NCBI RefSeq assembly: GCF_005863245.1
Contig: NZ_VBUT01000001.1
Location: 558,001-622,000 of the forward strand
Source of the DNA: Nocardia cyriacigeorgica
GTDB taxonomy: Bacteria; Actinomycetota; Actinomycetes; Mycobacteriales; Mycobacteriaceae
Reading direction: 5' to 3'
Length of the DNA stretch: 64,000 nt
The notes under the pieces were generated by a model, which saw only the letters and a program-made list of their open reading frames with translations, was not told where the DNA came from and did not search any database. The position numbers and the translations under genes were made by a program. Below, in pieces: positions 25,393 through 34,248 of the stretch (position 1 is its first letter; each line of letters opens with the position of its first letter).

Positions 25393-26298
25393 CTATCGGT
25401 TCCGCGTGAGCAGTTTGTTGACCGCGGCAGCGGCCAGATACAGCAGCGCGATCATCAGGATCAGGGTCAGCGCCGCGCCCCACACCCGCAGCCGGCCCGC
25501 CGGTTCCGGGTTCGCCAGCTCTTGGTAGATCAGCAGCGGCAGCGAGGCCATATTGCCGTCGAAGACGTTGAAGTTGATCGACTTGCTGTAGCCGACCAGC
25601 ACCAGCACCGGCGCGGTCTCACCCATGACGCGGGCCAGGGCCAGCAGGATGCCGCTGATCATGCCGGGCAGCGCGGTCGGGATGACGATGCGCGCGATCG
25701 TCTTCCACTTCGGCACGCCGAGCGCGTAGGAGGCTTCACGCAGTTCGTCGGGGACGAGTTTGAGCATTTCCTCGGTGCTGCGCACCACCACCGGCAGCAT
25801 CAGCAGCACCAGTGCCAGCGAGACCGCGAACGCGCTCTGCGGGAAGCCCATGGTCGCGATCCACAGCGCGAAGATGAACAGCGCGGCGACGATCGAGGGC
25901 ACACCCGCGAGGATGTCGACCATGAAGGTGGTCACCTTGGCCAGCCGGCCGCGACCGTATTCGACCAGGTAGATGGCGGCCATGATGCCGAGCGGCACCG
26001 CGATGATCGCGGCCACCGCGGACTGCACGATGGTGCCGTAGATCGCGTGGTACACACCGCCCGCGGTCTGGTCGGGCAGCACGCCCTTCTGCGAGTTGGT
26101 CCACCATTCGGGGGCCACGATCGCTTCGATGCCCTTGCTGATCACCATCCACAGCACCCACACCAGCGGGATCAGCGCGATGGCGAAGCACAGTGTGATC
26201 AGGCCGGTGGCGATGTTGTTGCGGATCCGGCGGCCGGTGCTCACATGCCGGAAGGTGGGCGCCTTGACCGGTTTGTCGAGCGTCGTCGTGGTAGTCAT
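25393..26298 (-). CDS. pstA: Phosphate ABC transporter permease PstA
   Basis: 301 residues with about six membrane helices. The EAA-type coupling loop is [26 protein letters not shown], and IYLVEYGRG and [15 protein letters not shown] are PstA-specific. The N-terminus ([13 protein letters not shown]) is cytosolic. Its ATG overlaps the pstC stop (ATGA), so translation is coupled. Confidence 0.96.
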   Translation of the reverse strand: MTTTTTLDKPVKAPTFRHVSTGRRIRNNIATGLITLCFAIALIPLVWVLWMVISKGIEAIVAPEWWTNSQKGVLPDQTAGGVYHAIYGTIVQSAVAAIIAVPLGIMAAIYLVEYGRGRLAKVTTFMVDILAGVPSIVAALFIFALWIATMGFPQSAFAVSLALVLLMLPVVVRSTEEMLKLVPDELREASYALGVPKWKTIARIVIPTALPGMISGILLALARVMGETAPVLVLVGYSKSINFNVFDGNMASLPLLIYQELANPEPAGRLRVWGAALTLILMIALLYLAAAAVNKLLTRNR

Positions 26299-27353
26299 CA
26301 GGAGTTGACCTTTCCGCCGGACGCCAGCCGGGCCAGCGCGTTGACCACGAAGGTCAGGGCGAACAGCACGAAGCCTGCCGCGATGTAGGCGCCGGTGGGC
26401 AGCGCGGAGCTGAACTCCGCGGCCGAGGCGGCGATCCGGGAGGCGAAGGTGTAGCCGCCGTCGAACAGCGACCAGCTGCCGGCCTGGGCGGCGGTGCGCA
26501 GCACGATGAGCACCGCGATGGTCTCACCGAGGGCGCGGCCGAGGCCGAGCATGGATCCGGCGATCACACCGCTGCGCCCGTAGGGCAGCACCGTCATCCG
26601 CACGACTTCCCATTTGGTCGCGCCGAGCGCTTGCGCGGCTTCGATATGCGACACCGGCGTCAGCGCGAACACCTCACGCGAGACCGAGGTGATGATCGGC
26701 AGGATCATCACCGCGAGGATCACGCCGGCGGTGAAGATGGTGCCGCCACCGGAGATCGAGACGTTGCCTTCGGCGAACAGGAAGAAGAACCAGCCCAGCT
26801 GTTCGTTGAGGAAACGCTGGACCGGTTCGATCTGGGGTGCGAGCACCAGAAAGCCCCACAGGCCGAACACGATCGATGGCACCGCGGCCAGCAGATCGAT
26901 CAGCATCGCGAACGGCTTGGCCAACCGGGTGGGCGCGTAATGGGTGAGGAACAGCGCGATGCCGACGCCGATCGGCACCGCGACGACCAGCGCGAAGATC
27001 GAGCTCAGCACCGTCACCATGAACAGATCGCGAATACCGAACCGCAGGTGGTCGGCGTTCGTGGTGGAGAACTCGGCGCTGGTGAAGAAGTTGGCCTCGT
27101 TGGCCATGACCGAGGGAACCGCGCGAATCAATAGGAACAGCGCGATCAGCGCGATGGCGCCGACGATCGTCGCGCCTGCTGCCGTGGCCAGCGACCGGAA
27201 GATCGTTTCGGCCCGCTGGCTGTGGGGCTGTCGTCCCTTGACAGAAGGTGTCTCGGGCTTGGGTTCGCTCGACATAGGCGCAGTATCTCCAGCCGCCTGC
27301 CGGCTCGTCGACTTCGACGAACCGGCAGGGGCCACCTCAGGGTGCACGGTCAT
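26298..27353 (-). CDS. pstC: Phosphate ABC transporter permease PstC
   Basis: 351 residues from ATG 27353; an in-frame ATG at 27275 (MSSEPKPET) with GGAGA upstream would give 325 residues and is a real alternative, since the first 50 residues are a hydrophilic cytosolic tail. Six membrane helices follow from about residue 55. The coupling loop [26 protein letters not shown] and the [15 protein letters not shown] block are PstC-specific. It pairs with PstA to form the transport channel. Confidence 0.95.
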   Translation of the reverse strand: MTVHPEVAPAGSSKSTSRQAAGDTAPMSSEPKPETPSVKGRQPHSQRAETIFRSLATAAGATIVGAIALIALFLLIRAVPSVMANEANFFTSAEFSTTNADHLRFGIRDLFMVTVLSSIFALVVAVPIGVGIALFLTHYAPTRLAKPFAMLIDLLAAVPSIVFGLWGFLVLAPQIEPVQRFLNEQLGWFFFLFAEGNVSISGGGTIFTAGVILAVMILPIITSVSREVFALTPVSHIEAAQALGATKWEVVRMTVLPYGRSGVIAGSMLGLGRALGETIAVLIVLRTAAQAGSWSLFDGGYTFASRIAASAAEFSSALPTGAYIAAGFVLFALTFVVNALARLASGGKVNS

Positions 27354-27366
27354 GGCTGGCTGTCGA

Positions 27367-28476
27367 TCAGGAGATGGCGTTGATCGCGGCGGTCAGCTTG
27401 GTCTTGAACTGGTCGGGGATCGGGATGTACCCGGCCTCTTCCAGTCCGGCCTGGCCGTTGGTGACGGCCGAGGTCAGGAACGCCTTCACCGCGGTGGCGG
27501 TGGCATCGTCGGCGTAGTCGGAGCACACGATCTCGTAGGTCGCCATCACGATCGGGTAGGCACCGGCCTGCGCGGGCTTGTAGAACGAGGAGGTGTCGAG
27601 GGCCAGGTCGTTGCCCTCGCCCTTGATCTTCGCGCCGTCGATGGCCTTGCCGGCCGACTCGACCGACAGGGTCACCGGCTCCGGGCTCGCCGAGGTGATG
27701 ACCTTGGCGATGGACAGGTTCTGCGCCTTGGCGAAGGACCACTCGTTGTAGGTGATGGAGTTCTTGGTGCTCGCCACCGCGGCCGAGGTGCCCTCGTTGC
27801 CCTTGGCTCCTTCACCGACACCGCCGGCGAAGACCTTGCCCGCGCCCTTGCCCCATGCGCCGTCGGAGGCGGCGTCGAGGTAGAGCTGGAAGTTGTCGGT
27901 GGTGCCGGATTCGTCGCTGCGGAAGATCACCGCGATCGGCTCGGCGGGCAGCGCGGCGTTCGGGTTCAGCGCCTTGATCTCCGGGGCGTCCCAGGTCTTG
28001 ACGGTGCCGTTGAAGATCTTGGCGGCGGTCGGGCCGTCCAGCACGAGGTCGGTGACGCCGGCGATGTTGTAGGTGATGGCGATGGGGCCGAAGACGGTCG
28101 GCAGGTTCCAGGCCGGCGAAGCGCAGCGTTCCTGTGCCTTGGCGGGCTCGTCCTTCTTCGCGCTCAGCGGCGAGTCGGAGCCACCGAAATCGGTCTGGCC
28201 GCCGATGAATTCGCTGACACCCGCGCCGGAACCGCTGGAGGTGTAGTTGAGCGTCTGGCCGTCGCAGTTGGCCTCGTAGGCCGTGGTGAAGCGCTCCATG
28301 GCGTTCTTCTGCGAGGAGGCGCCGCTGGCCTTGAGCGATTCCTTACCGCCGCACGCGACGTTGGTGTTCGCCTCGGTTCCGCCGGCCGTGGTGTTGTCAT
28401 CGCTGCCACAACCGGCCAGCGTCATGGCACCGGCGGCCAGCACACCGACGAGTGCGCTGCTGCGCTTGAACTTCAC
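27367..28476 (-). CDS. pstS: Phosphate-binding lipoprotein PstS
   Basis: 369 residues from GTG 28476 with GGAGG four bases upstream. The signal peptide ([20 protein letters not shown]) ends in the lipobox LAGC, so the mature protein is lipid-anchored outside the membrane. Phosphate ligands fall in the blocks [38 protein letters not shown] and [11 protein letters not shown], the canonical PstS/PhoS pattern. First gene of pstSCAB. Confidence 0.96.
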   Translation of the reverse strand: MKFKRSSALVGVLAAGAMTLAGCGSDDNTTAGGTEANTNVACGGKESLKASGASSQKNAMERFTTAYEANCDGQTLNYTSSGSGAGVSEFIGGQTDFGGSDSPLSAKKDEPAKAQERCASPAWNLPTVFGPIAITYNIAGVTDLVLDGPTAAKIFNGTVKTWDAPEIKALNPNAALPAEPIAVIFRSDESGTTDNFQLYLDAASDGAWGKGAGKVFAGGVGEGAKGNEGTSAAVASTKNSITYNEWSFAKAQNLSIAKVITSASPEPVTLSVESAGKAIDGAKIKGEGNDLALDTSSFYKPAQAGAYPIVMATYEIVCSDYADDATATAVKAFLTSAVTNGQAGLEEAGYIPIPDQFKTKLTAAINAIS

Positions 28477-28627
28477 AATTCCTCCGCATGTTGCGTAACT
28501 ACTCGCCCGGCCCCTCACCGGCCCGGGCGGGTGATGTGGTGCGGTTCGCGGGGAACTTGCGCACCAGGCAGCGCGTGCTGCCCACAAGTAACCTAGATTC
28601 GCCCGGTTGACAGTTGGACCAGGCTGA

Positions 28628-28644
28628 GTGAACGGAAAGTGAAC
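28628..28644 (-). promoter_or_regulatory. PHO box (PhoP/RegX3 direct repeat) of pstSCAB
   Basis: On the minus strand GTTCAC-TTTCC-GTTCAC is a perfect pair of 6-base units with an 11-base period, as in Streptomyces PhoP and mycobacterial RegX3 sites. A candidate -10 TAGGTT lies downstream at 28590-28595. Phosphate starvation should therefore induce the operon. The rest of 28477-28759 holds no gene. Confidence 0.8.
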
Positions 28645-28759
28645 AGCCCGGCGATAACCGCGCTGACCGGTGTGACATTTGCCCCACATTTACTCGAACT
28701 CCCCGAATCGTCCGATTACCGTTCAGTTGGGTTGAGTGCTCGTGTCCGGTTCGTCCGGA

Positions 28760-29695
28760 TTACCGATTGCCGCTCACGCCGGCCGCGTAGGCGGCGTCGA
28801 CATGGGCGACGGAGAAGCCGAGCCGGGTGTAGGTGCGCACCGCGGAGGCGTTGTCGGCCTCGGTGTACAGCAGCACCGCACCGAGCCCGCGATCGCGTAG
28901 GTAGTGCAATCCGGCGAGGGTCAGCAGGCGCCCGAGCCCACGGCCCTGCGCGGCCGGATCGATCCCGACCACATACACCTCGCCCAGCGGCGGATCCAGC
29001 TCGGTGTGCACCTTGGTCCAGTGAAATCCCAGCAGCCGTCCGGGATCGCCCGCGTCCACCGCGAGGAACAGCCCCGCCGGGTCGAACCACGGCTCGTCAC
29101 GGCGCACCGCGATCTCGCGTTCGGTCCAGCCGCCCTGCTCCGGATGCCAGTCGAAGGCGGCGTTGTTGACTCGCAGCAGTTCGGCGTCGTCGCCGGGACC
29201 GGCGTAGGTACGCAGCGCAATGCCCTGCGGCACCGTCAATTCCGGTAGCTCCTCGGTAGCCAGATCGCGGCGCATCTGCCAGAGTTCGCGCGCGATCGCC
29301 AGGCCGAGCCGCGCCGCCACCGCCCGCGCCGCGGGCAGATTGCCGTGCGCCCATACCCGGGCGCCCGCACCGCCGGCCTCCAGCGCCGCGGCCACCAGTT
29401 GGGTGCCGTAACCGATGCCACGCGCGGCGGGATCGACGGCGGCCTCGGCCATCGCCGGATGCTCACCCCGCGCGGGCACCAGATTCGCGTAGCCGATCAC
29501 CGTCTCGTCGCGCAGACCCAGCAGGTGGTGCGCCGCACCCGGCTCCCGCAGCGATAGCACAGCCTGTTCGGAGACGGCGGCCACGCCGTCGGCCTCGGCC
29601 GCCCGTTCCAGCAGCGCACGCACCTGCTCGGCCGATCCGGCGTCGAGCCGGTCGCTCCAGCGCATCGTCATGTCGCTCACTCGCATACCACCCAT
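28760..29695 (-). CDS. mshD: Mycothiol synthase (tandem GNAT acetyltransferase)
   Basis: About 311 residues; starts at 29695, 29686 and 29671 are all in frame with no decisive ribosome site. MshD acetylates Cys-GlcN-Ins with acetyl-CoA, the last step of mycothiol synthesis. Two GNAT halves are visible: the first with AEAAVDPAARGIGYGTQLVAAALEA, the second with VGIDPAAQGRGLGRLLTLAGLHYL, then NASAVRTYTRLGFSVAHVDAAY. The block WHPEQGGWTEREI...REDEPWFDPAGLFLA-like region (RRDEPWFDPAGLF here) is characteristic of MshD. Neighbours match the Rv0819 locus. Confidence 0.93.
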   Translation of the reverse strand: MGGMRVSDMTMRWSDRLDAGSAEQVRALLERAAEADGVAAVSEQAVLSLREPGAAHHLLGLRDETVIGYANLVPARGEHPAMAEAAVDPAARGIGYGTQLVAAALEAGGAGARVWAHGNLPAARAVAARLGLAIARELWQMRRDLATEELPELTVPQGIALRTYAGPGDDAELLRVNNAAFDWHPEQGGWTEREIAVRRDEPWFDPAGLFLAVDAGDPGRLLGFHWTKVHTELDPPLGEVYVVGIDPAAQGRGLGRLLTLAGLHYLRDRGLGAVLLYTEADNASAVRTYTRLGFSVAHVDAAYAAGVSGNR

Positions 29696-29795
29696 CCACT
29701 GTCTCGTCGGAGATTCCGGGGTCGCGCTACCGCCAATTTAGCGGCAAAACGGACAATTCCCACCGTTGGTGAGCGGTTCGTTATCTAACGTGCCG

Positions 29796-30560
29796 TTATT
29801 GAGCGGTACCGTTCGCCGGCGCCAGCGGAGTGCCGTCCGAACCGTCGGCCTCCTCCTCGGTGAAGGCCGGGGCCTCCCCCTTGGCATTGGAACGCGCGGG
29901 CCGCACCGCCTTGTATCCGACATTACGGACGGTGCCGATCAGCGACTCGTACTCGCTGCCGAGCTTGGCGCGCAGCCGCCGCACGTGCACGTCGACGGTG
30001 CGGGTGCCACCGAAGAAGTCATAGCCCCACACCTCCTGCAACAGCTGGGCGCGGGTGAAGACCCGGCCCGCGTGCTGGGCCAGATACTTCAACAGCTCGA
30101 ATTCCTTATAGGTGAGATCGAGCGGACGGCCGCGCAGCCGGGCGGTGTAGGTGCCCTCGTCTATCACCAGCTCACCGAGGGTGATCTTGCCGGTGCTCTC
30201 CGGGCTGGCGACGCCGCCGTTGCGGCCGACCAGCAGCCGCAGCCTGGCATCGAGTTCGGCCGGACCGGTGCCGGGCAGCAGGATGTCGTCGAGCCCCCAG
30301 TCGGCATTGACGGCGACCAGGCCGCCCTCGGTCAGCACCGCCACTACCGGCACCGAGGAACCGGTGCTGCCGAGCAGACGGCACAGCCCACGGGCGGCCG
30401 CGAGATCGGTGCGTGCGTCCACCAGGGCCACATCGGCGGTACCGGCCTCGAGCAGCGAGGCCACCTCGGTCGGGGCGGGCCGGACGGTGTGCGCCAGCAG
30501 CGCGAGCGAGGGCAGCACCGATTCCGGGTTGGGGTCGGACGTGAGCAGGAGCAGCTCCAC
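29796..30560 (-). CDS. glnR: OmpR-family orphan response regulator, GlnR-like
   Basis: 254 residues from GTG 30560, six bases after GGAGGA; upstream in-frame starts would include the ribosome site in the coding sequence. The receiver-like domain (1-125) has [18 protein letters not shown] and [36 protein letters not shown], closely resembling GlnR, which lacks a normal acidic pocket and has no partner kinase. A winged-helix DNA-binding domain (about 130-225) has [53 protein letters not shown]. GlnR governs nitrogen assimilation in actinobacteria; the position matches Rv0818. The C-terminal 25 residues are a low-complexity acidic tail. Confidence 0.88.
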   Translation of the reverse strand: MELLLLTSDPNPESVLPSLALLAHTVRPAPTEVASLLEAGTADVALVDARTDLAAARGLCRLLGSTGSSVPVVAVLTEGGLVAVNADWGLDDILLPGTGPAELDARLRLLVGRNGGVASPESTGKITLGELVIDEGTYTARLRGRPLDLTYKEFELLKYLAQHAGRVFTRAQLLQEVWGYDFFGGTRTVDVHVRRLRAKLGSEYESLIGTVRNVGYKAVRPARSNAKGEAPAFTEEEADGSDGTPLAPANGTAQ

Positions 30561-30708
30561 AAGCACTCCTCCCATTTCGTAGCTACGCGAAAGCCCGGCA
30601 TCGTCGCCGCGTGCCACGTCGCTGGTCACAGGTGATCGGATGCAAGATTAGCGCGTATGCGCCGACGAGCTTGTCATCCGGGTGAGCGGTCCGGTTACTG
30701 TTCATTCC

Positions 30709-31512
30709 ATGCGCAAGCTGATTATCGGGCTGCTGTGTCTCGCGGGACTGGCGGTGGTCATCGATTTCGGCGCCGCCGCGTATTCGGAGTACCGCGTATC
30801 CCGCTCCCTGCGCGAAGGCGCCGATCTGAGCGCCGACCCCGAAGTGACCTTCCACGGTTTCCCCTTCCTGCGTCAGGCGTTCGACGGCCGCTACGACAAC
30901 ATCCAGATCACCGCACGCAGCATGCGTCCGGACATCCCCGGTGAGATCGCCGTGGAGGCGACGCTGACCGGCATGCAGCTGCCGCTCGGCGACCTGGTCG
31001 ACGGCCGGGTGCGCAGCGTGCCGGTCGACCGCGTCGACGTGCGCATGCGGGTGGAACCGGTCGAGCTCGGCCGGCTCTTCGGCATCCCCGACCTGCAAGT
31101 TCACTCCCGGCCCGCGGACAAATCCGACGGCACCGGCGGCTCCGGCGGATCGGGCATGACCACCGCAGGCGCCCTGGTGCTGACCGGCACCCTGCCCAAG
31201 GCGCCCGCCGGACAGTTCGGCGCGAAGATCGCCGGCGAGCGGGTCAGCGTGCAGGCCGATCTGCTGCTGGACGGCGACCAGGTCCGCGTCATCGCGACCG
31301 GCTTCTACCGCGGCCCCGACGACACCTCCTCGGTGGTGGTGCCCGAGGACGAGGCTCCCGCGGTGCTGGCCCGATTCACCCGTACCATCGATACGAAGGA
31401 ACTTCCGTTCGGCATCCGGCCCACCGAGGTCTTCGCGCTCGGCGGCCAGATCGTCGTCGAGGGCCAGGGTGAGAACGTGACGATCGATCTCGACAGATTG
31501 CGGCGACAATGA
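30709..31512 (+). CDS. lmeA: DUF2993 (LmeA-like) mannan chain elongation protein
   Basis: 267 residues from ATG 30709, 7 bases after TACTGT (30696-30701), probably leaderless. One N-terminal membrane/signal segment (KLIIGLLCLAGLAVVIDFGAAAYSEY) precedes a beta-rich DUF2993 domain (VTFHGFPFLRQAFDGRYDNIQI... and GQIVVEGQGENVTIDL). LmeA proteins of mycobacteria act in the periplasm to control mannan chain length of lipomannan/lipoarabinomannan and bind phospholipid. Its stop overlaps the thioredoxin start (ATGA). It agrees with Rv0817c at this locus. Confidence 0.85.
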   Translation: MRKLIIGLLCLAGLAVVIDFGAAAYSEYRVSRSLREGADLSADPEVTFHGFPFLRQAFDGRYDNIQITARSMRPDIPGEIAVEATLTGMQLPLGDLVDGRVRSVPVDRVDVRMRVEPVELGRLFGIPDLQVHSRPADKSDGTGGSGGSGMTTAGALVLTGTLPKAPAGQFGAKIAGERVSVQADLLLDGDQVRVIATGFYRGPDDTSSVVVPEDEAPAVLARFTRTIDTKELPFGIRPTEVFALGGQIVVEGQGENVTIDLDRLRRQ

Positions 31513-31943
31513 TCGAAATCACAATTCTGGTGGTGATGCTGCTGGCCGGCATCGCCGTCGGGCTGTACCTGCGCGGCCGTGAGGGCACCGTCCGCCCGGC
31601 CACGCTCGACAAGGACACCGACCAGCGAGCCGAACTGCTGGCCGCGGCGGGCATCACCGGATCCGGCCCGGCCGTACTGCATTTCTCCGCCGAATGGTGC
31701 GGTCCGTGCACGGCGGTGCGTCGCGTAGTCGCCGGTGTCACCGAGGATTTGGCCGATTCGCCGCAGCCGCCGCGCGACATCGAGGTCGATATCGACGCCG
31801 ACCCCACCCTGGCCAAAGCGCTCAATGTGATGTCGCTGCCGACCACGTTCGTCTTCGACGCCGAAGGCCGCGAACGCTTCCGCATCTCCGGCGTCCCGCA
31901 GGCCGGCGATCTGCGAAGTGCGCTCACCCCGTTGACGGTCTGA
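31509..31943 (+). CDS. Membrane-anchored thioredoxin-like protein
   Basis: 144 residues beginning with a membrane helix (IEITILVVMLLAGIAVGLYL) followed by a short linker and a thioredoxin fold from about residue 48. The active site is FSAEWCGPCTAV (CGPC, about residues 61-64) and the cis-proline block is VMSLPTTFVFD. The family here corresponds to Rv0816c (called ThiX). It probably reduces disulfides near the membrane. Co-transcribed with lmeA; the leader peptide of the sulfur operon begins 82 bases after its stop. Confidence 0.9.
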   Translation: MIEITILVVMLLAGIAVGLYLRGREGTVRPATLDKDTDQRAELLAAAGITGSGPAVLHFSAEWCGPCTAVRRVVAGVTEDLADSPQPPRDIEVDIDADPTLAKALNVMSLPTTFVFDAEGRERFRISGVPQAGDLRSALTPLTV

Positions 31944-32011
31944 AACCCGTCGTCTACCTGCGGAGTAAGCCTCCTGATCAACCCGGGGTCCAATTCTCCC
32001 CGGGAATTGGG

Positions 32012-32111
32012 TAAACTGCCTTCCGTGCAAACCCACCGCGAGCTGATGCTCACCCGACGCCGCACAGTTGATCTGTGCCGGCTCGGTGGTTGTTGCTGCC
32101 TGTGCCGCTGA
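32012..32111 (+). CDS. Poly-cysteine leader peptide with its promoter box
   Basis: A 28-codon ORF from GTG 32025 to TGA 32109-32111 starts MQTHRELMLTRRRTVD and ends CRLGGCCCLCR, with five Cys codons in the last eleven. TAAACT (32012-32017) lies 7 bases before the GTG, so the transcript is leaderless. Leaderless poly-cysteine ORFs of this kind act as cysteine-responsive attenuators in mycobacteria, and one is known ahead of the equivalent sulfur operon. The stop is followed by GGTCGGC/GCCGACC (32114-32120 with 32139-32145), a stem that could couple leader translation to downstream expression. The annotated span includes the -10 box; the ORF itself is 32025-32111. Confidence 0.8.
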
Positions 32112-32233
32112 TCGGTCGGCCCGCTCAGATTTCCTGACGCCGACCAGCGTTCGCCGCGCGAGAGATCCCTTGATCCCCCGGCGAATTGGCAATTTTCCCG
32201 CCGAACAGCACCTCGAGCGCAGGAGTACGCACG

Positions 32234-32722
32234 ATGTCCACCGATTCCCTCAAGACTTCCGGAACCAGGACCATCCCCGACGGCCACGTCGACGTCCGCG
32301 GGCCGCGGTTCGTCGCCTGGGTCACCACCGGCGTCCTCGTTCTGGTCCTGATCGCCTCCGCCTTCTCCCCCGCGATCGCCGCCGTGCTGATCGCGGCGCA
32401 GGCGGTGGTCTTCGCCCTCGGCGCCGTCAACGGGCCCAAACGGCACCCGTACGGCCGCATCTACGCGAACCTCATCGCCCCGCGTTCGGGCCCGGTCACC
32501 GAGACCGAACCCGAAGCCCCGCTGAAGTTCGCCCAACTACTCGGCCTGGCCTTCGCGGCCGTGAGCCTGCTGGGCTTCGTGCTCGGCGCCCCCGTTGTCG
32601 GCGCGCTCTTCGCCGGCTTCGCACTGTTCGCCGCGTTCCTGAACGCGGCGTTCGGGATCTGCCTGGGCTGCAAGATCTATCCCCTGGTAGCCCGTTTCCG
32701 CCGGACCCCGGCACCGAACTGA
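32234..32722 (+). CDS. DUF4395 membrane protein
   Basis: 162 residues from ATG 32234 with AGGAG eight bases upstream. Four hydrophobic segments are visible (about 30-50, 52-68, 103-125, 127-145), and the C-terminal CLGCKIY carries a CxxC pair conserved in the family. DUF4395 genes are regularly found next to thiosulfate sulfurtransferases, so a role in sulfur handling at the membrane is inferred. First structural gene of the operon behind the poly-cysteine leader. Confidence 0.85.
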   Translation: MSTDSLKTSGTRTIPDGHVDVRGPRFVAWVTTGVLVLVLIASAFSPAIAAVLIAAQAVVFALGAVNGPKRHPYGRIYANLIAPRSGPVTETEPEAPLKFAQLLGLAFAAVSLLGFVLGAPVVGALFAGFALFAAFLNAAFGICLGCKIYPLVARFRRTPAPN

Positions 32723-32751
32723 CCCTGCAAGTCACCACCGAAAGGAACAAC

Positions 32752-33585
32752 ATGGCCCGCTCCGATGTCCTGGTCTCCGTTGACTGGGCCGAAGAGAACC
32801 TCAACGCCCCCGGCGTGGTCTTCGTCGAGGTCGACGAGGACACCTCCGCCTACGACGGCGGTCACATCGAGGGCGCCGTCCGGCTCGACTGGAAGAAGGA
32901 CCTGCAGGATCAGGTTCGTCGTGACTTCGTGAACCAGGAGCAGTTCTCCGATCTGCTCTCGGCGCGCGGCATCTCCAACGACGACGAGGTCATCCTCTAC
33001 GGCGGCAACAACAACTGGTTCGCCGCCTACGCGTACTGGTACTTCAAGCTGTACGGCCACAACAACGTCAAGCTGCTCGACGGTGGCCGCAAGAAGTGGG
33101 AGCTCGACGGCCGCCCGCTGTCCACCGAACCGGTGAGCCGCCCGGCCACCCAGTACAAGGCGTCCGCCCCGGACCTGACGATCCGCGCCTTCCGCGACGA
33201 GGTCATCGCGGCCATCGGCGCCAAGAACCTGGTCGACGTCCGGTCCCCTGACGAGTTCTCCGGCAAGATCCTGGCTCCCGCGCACCTGCCGCAGGAGCAG
33301 AGCCAGCGTCCCGGCCACATCCCCGGCGCCATCAACGTGCCGTGGAGCAAGGCCGCGAACGAGGACGGCACCTTCAAGTCCGACGAAGAGCTGGCCAAGA
33401 TCTACGCCGAGGCCGGCCTGGACGGCTCCAAGGACACCATCGCCTACTGCCGCATCGGTGAGCGTTCCTCGCACACCTGGTTCGTGCTGCAGGAGCTGCT
33501 CGGCCACCAGAACGTCAAGAACTACGACGGCAGCTGGACCGAATACGGTTCGCTCGTCGGCGCACCGATCGAGTTGGGAGCGTAA
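32752..33585 (+). CDS. cysA2: Thiosulfate sulfurtransferase (rhodanese)
   Basis: 277 residues from ATG 32752 with AAAGGAA upstream. Two rhodanese domains are present; the catalytic Cys lies in IAYCRIGERSSHTWF (about residue 233) with the CRxGxR active-site loop that selects thiosulfate. WAEENL, VEVDEDTSAYDGGHIEGAV and GHIPGAINVPW are the usual structural signatures. The enzyme moves sulfur from thiosulfate to a thiophilic acceptor. It corresponds to Rv0815c and is followed 5 bases later by sseC. Confidence 0.95.
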   Translation: MARSDVLVSVDWAEENLNAPGVVFVEVDEDTSAYDGGHIEGAVRLDWKKDLQDQVRRDFVNQEQFSDLLSARGISNDDEVILYGGNNNWFAAYAYWYFKLYGHNNVKLLDGGRKKWELDGRPLSTEPVSRPATQYKASAPDLTIRAFRDEVIAAIGAKNLVDVRSPDEFSGKILAPAHLPQEQSQRPGHIPGAINVPWSKAANEDGTFKSDEELAKIYAEAGLDGSKDTIAYCRIGERSSHTWFVLQELLGHQNVKNYDGSWTEYGSLVGAPIELGA

Positions 33586-33590
33586 TCAAT

Positions 33591-33896
33591 ATGTGTGCAG
33601 CACCTACCCAGGGTCAGGCCATCCCCGCGGGCGTGGACGTGGAGAAGGAAACGGTCATCACCGGCCGCGTGCTGAGCGCCGACGGCCAGCCGGTGGGCGG
33701 CGCGTTCGTGCGTCTGCTCGACGGCAACGGTGACTTCACCGCCGAGGTCGTGGCCTCGGGCACCGGTGACTTCCGGTTCTTCGCCGCGCCGGGTTCGTGG
33801 ACCGTGCGCGCGCTGAGCTCGGCGGGCAACGGCTCGGCCGAGGTCCGCCCCGAGGGCGCGGGCATCCACAGCGTGGACGTCGCGGTCGCGAAGTAA
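33591..33896 (+). CDS. sseC: DUF1416 protein SseC
   Basis: 101 residues from ATG 33591, starting MCAAPTQGQAIPAGVDVEKE. The protein is a small beta sandwich of the carboxypeptidase-regulatory-like type (VITGRVLSADGQPVGGAFVRLLD...GSWTVRALSSAG). It is almost always coupled to a CysA/SseA-type sulfurtransferase and is assigned to sulfur metabolism on that ground only. The N-terminal Cys at position 2 is conserved in the family as I recall it. The operon ends at the terminator after this gene. Confidence 0.92.
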   Translation: MCAAPTQGQAIPAGVDVEKETVITGRVLSADGQPVGGAFVRLLDGNGDFTAEVVASGTGDFRFFAAPGSWTVRALSSAGNGSAEVRPEGAGIHSVDVAVAK

Positions 33897-33909
33897 TCTC
33901 GCAGCCATT

Positions 33910-33953
33910 CAGCGGCCCCGCAGTTTCCGTTATCGGAGGCTGCGGGGCCGCTG
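33910..33953. terminator. Hairpin terminator of the sulfur operon
   Basis: CAGCGGCCCCGCAG (33910-33923) pairs perfectly with CTGCGGGGCCGCTG (33940-33953) shortly after the sseC stop. Confidence 0.8.
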
Positions 33954-34079
33954 TGCGTCGGTCGGGGCTGTGTCGTGGATGTCCTGTTGCGGCGGAGCGG
34001 TGCTGTTGCCATGGGGACGCACTGTGATGCCGCCGGGGGCGTTTGCGTCCGGCCGCACGGTAATAGCTAGACTCCAGAT

Positions 34080-34175
34080 GTGGTCCTCTTCTTCGAGATT
34101 CTGCTGGTGGCCGTGTCCATCCTCATCGGGTGGTTCGGCCTGTACGTGTTCTACCGGCTGTTCACCGAGTCATGA
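34080..34175 (+). CDS. 31-residue single-pass membrane protein
   Basis: The ORF begins GTG 34080 and encodes MVLFFEILLVAVSILIGWFG followed by LYVFYRLFTES, one predicted membrane helix with a short polar tail. TAGACT (34068-34073) is 6 bases before the GTG, giving a leaderless transcript and supporting translation. I recall a similar tiny ORF at the same place in mycobacterial and nocardial genomes but cannot confirm it here. Function unknown. The stop codon is also the first base group of the dispersed repeat that follows. Confidence 0.65.
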   Translation: MVLFFEILLVAVSILIGWFGLYVFYRLFTES

Positions 34176-34226
34176 GCGTCAGCGGCCGGAGGCGGCAGCG
34201 GAGCGTAACCACGCAGGCCGCCGCGA
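34173..34226 (+). repeat. Dispersed repeat, copy A
   Basis: About 54 bases beginning TGAGCGTCAG, containing CCGGAGGCGGCAGC and GCGTAACCACG. The same elements in the same order occur at 40197-40247 inside cydB, with roughly 85 percent identity by eye. Here the copy lies between the 31-residue gene and the nitrobindin-like gene. Confidence 0.75.
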
Positions 34227-34248
34227 ATGACTCGATGGACTCTGTGTC

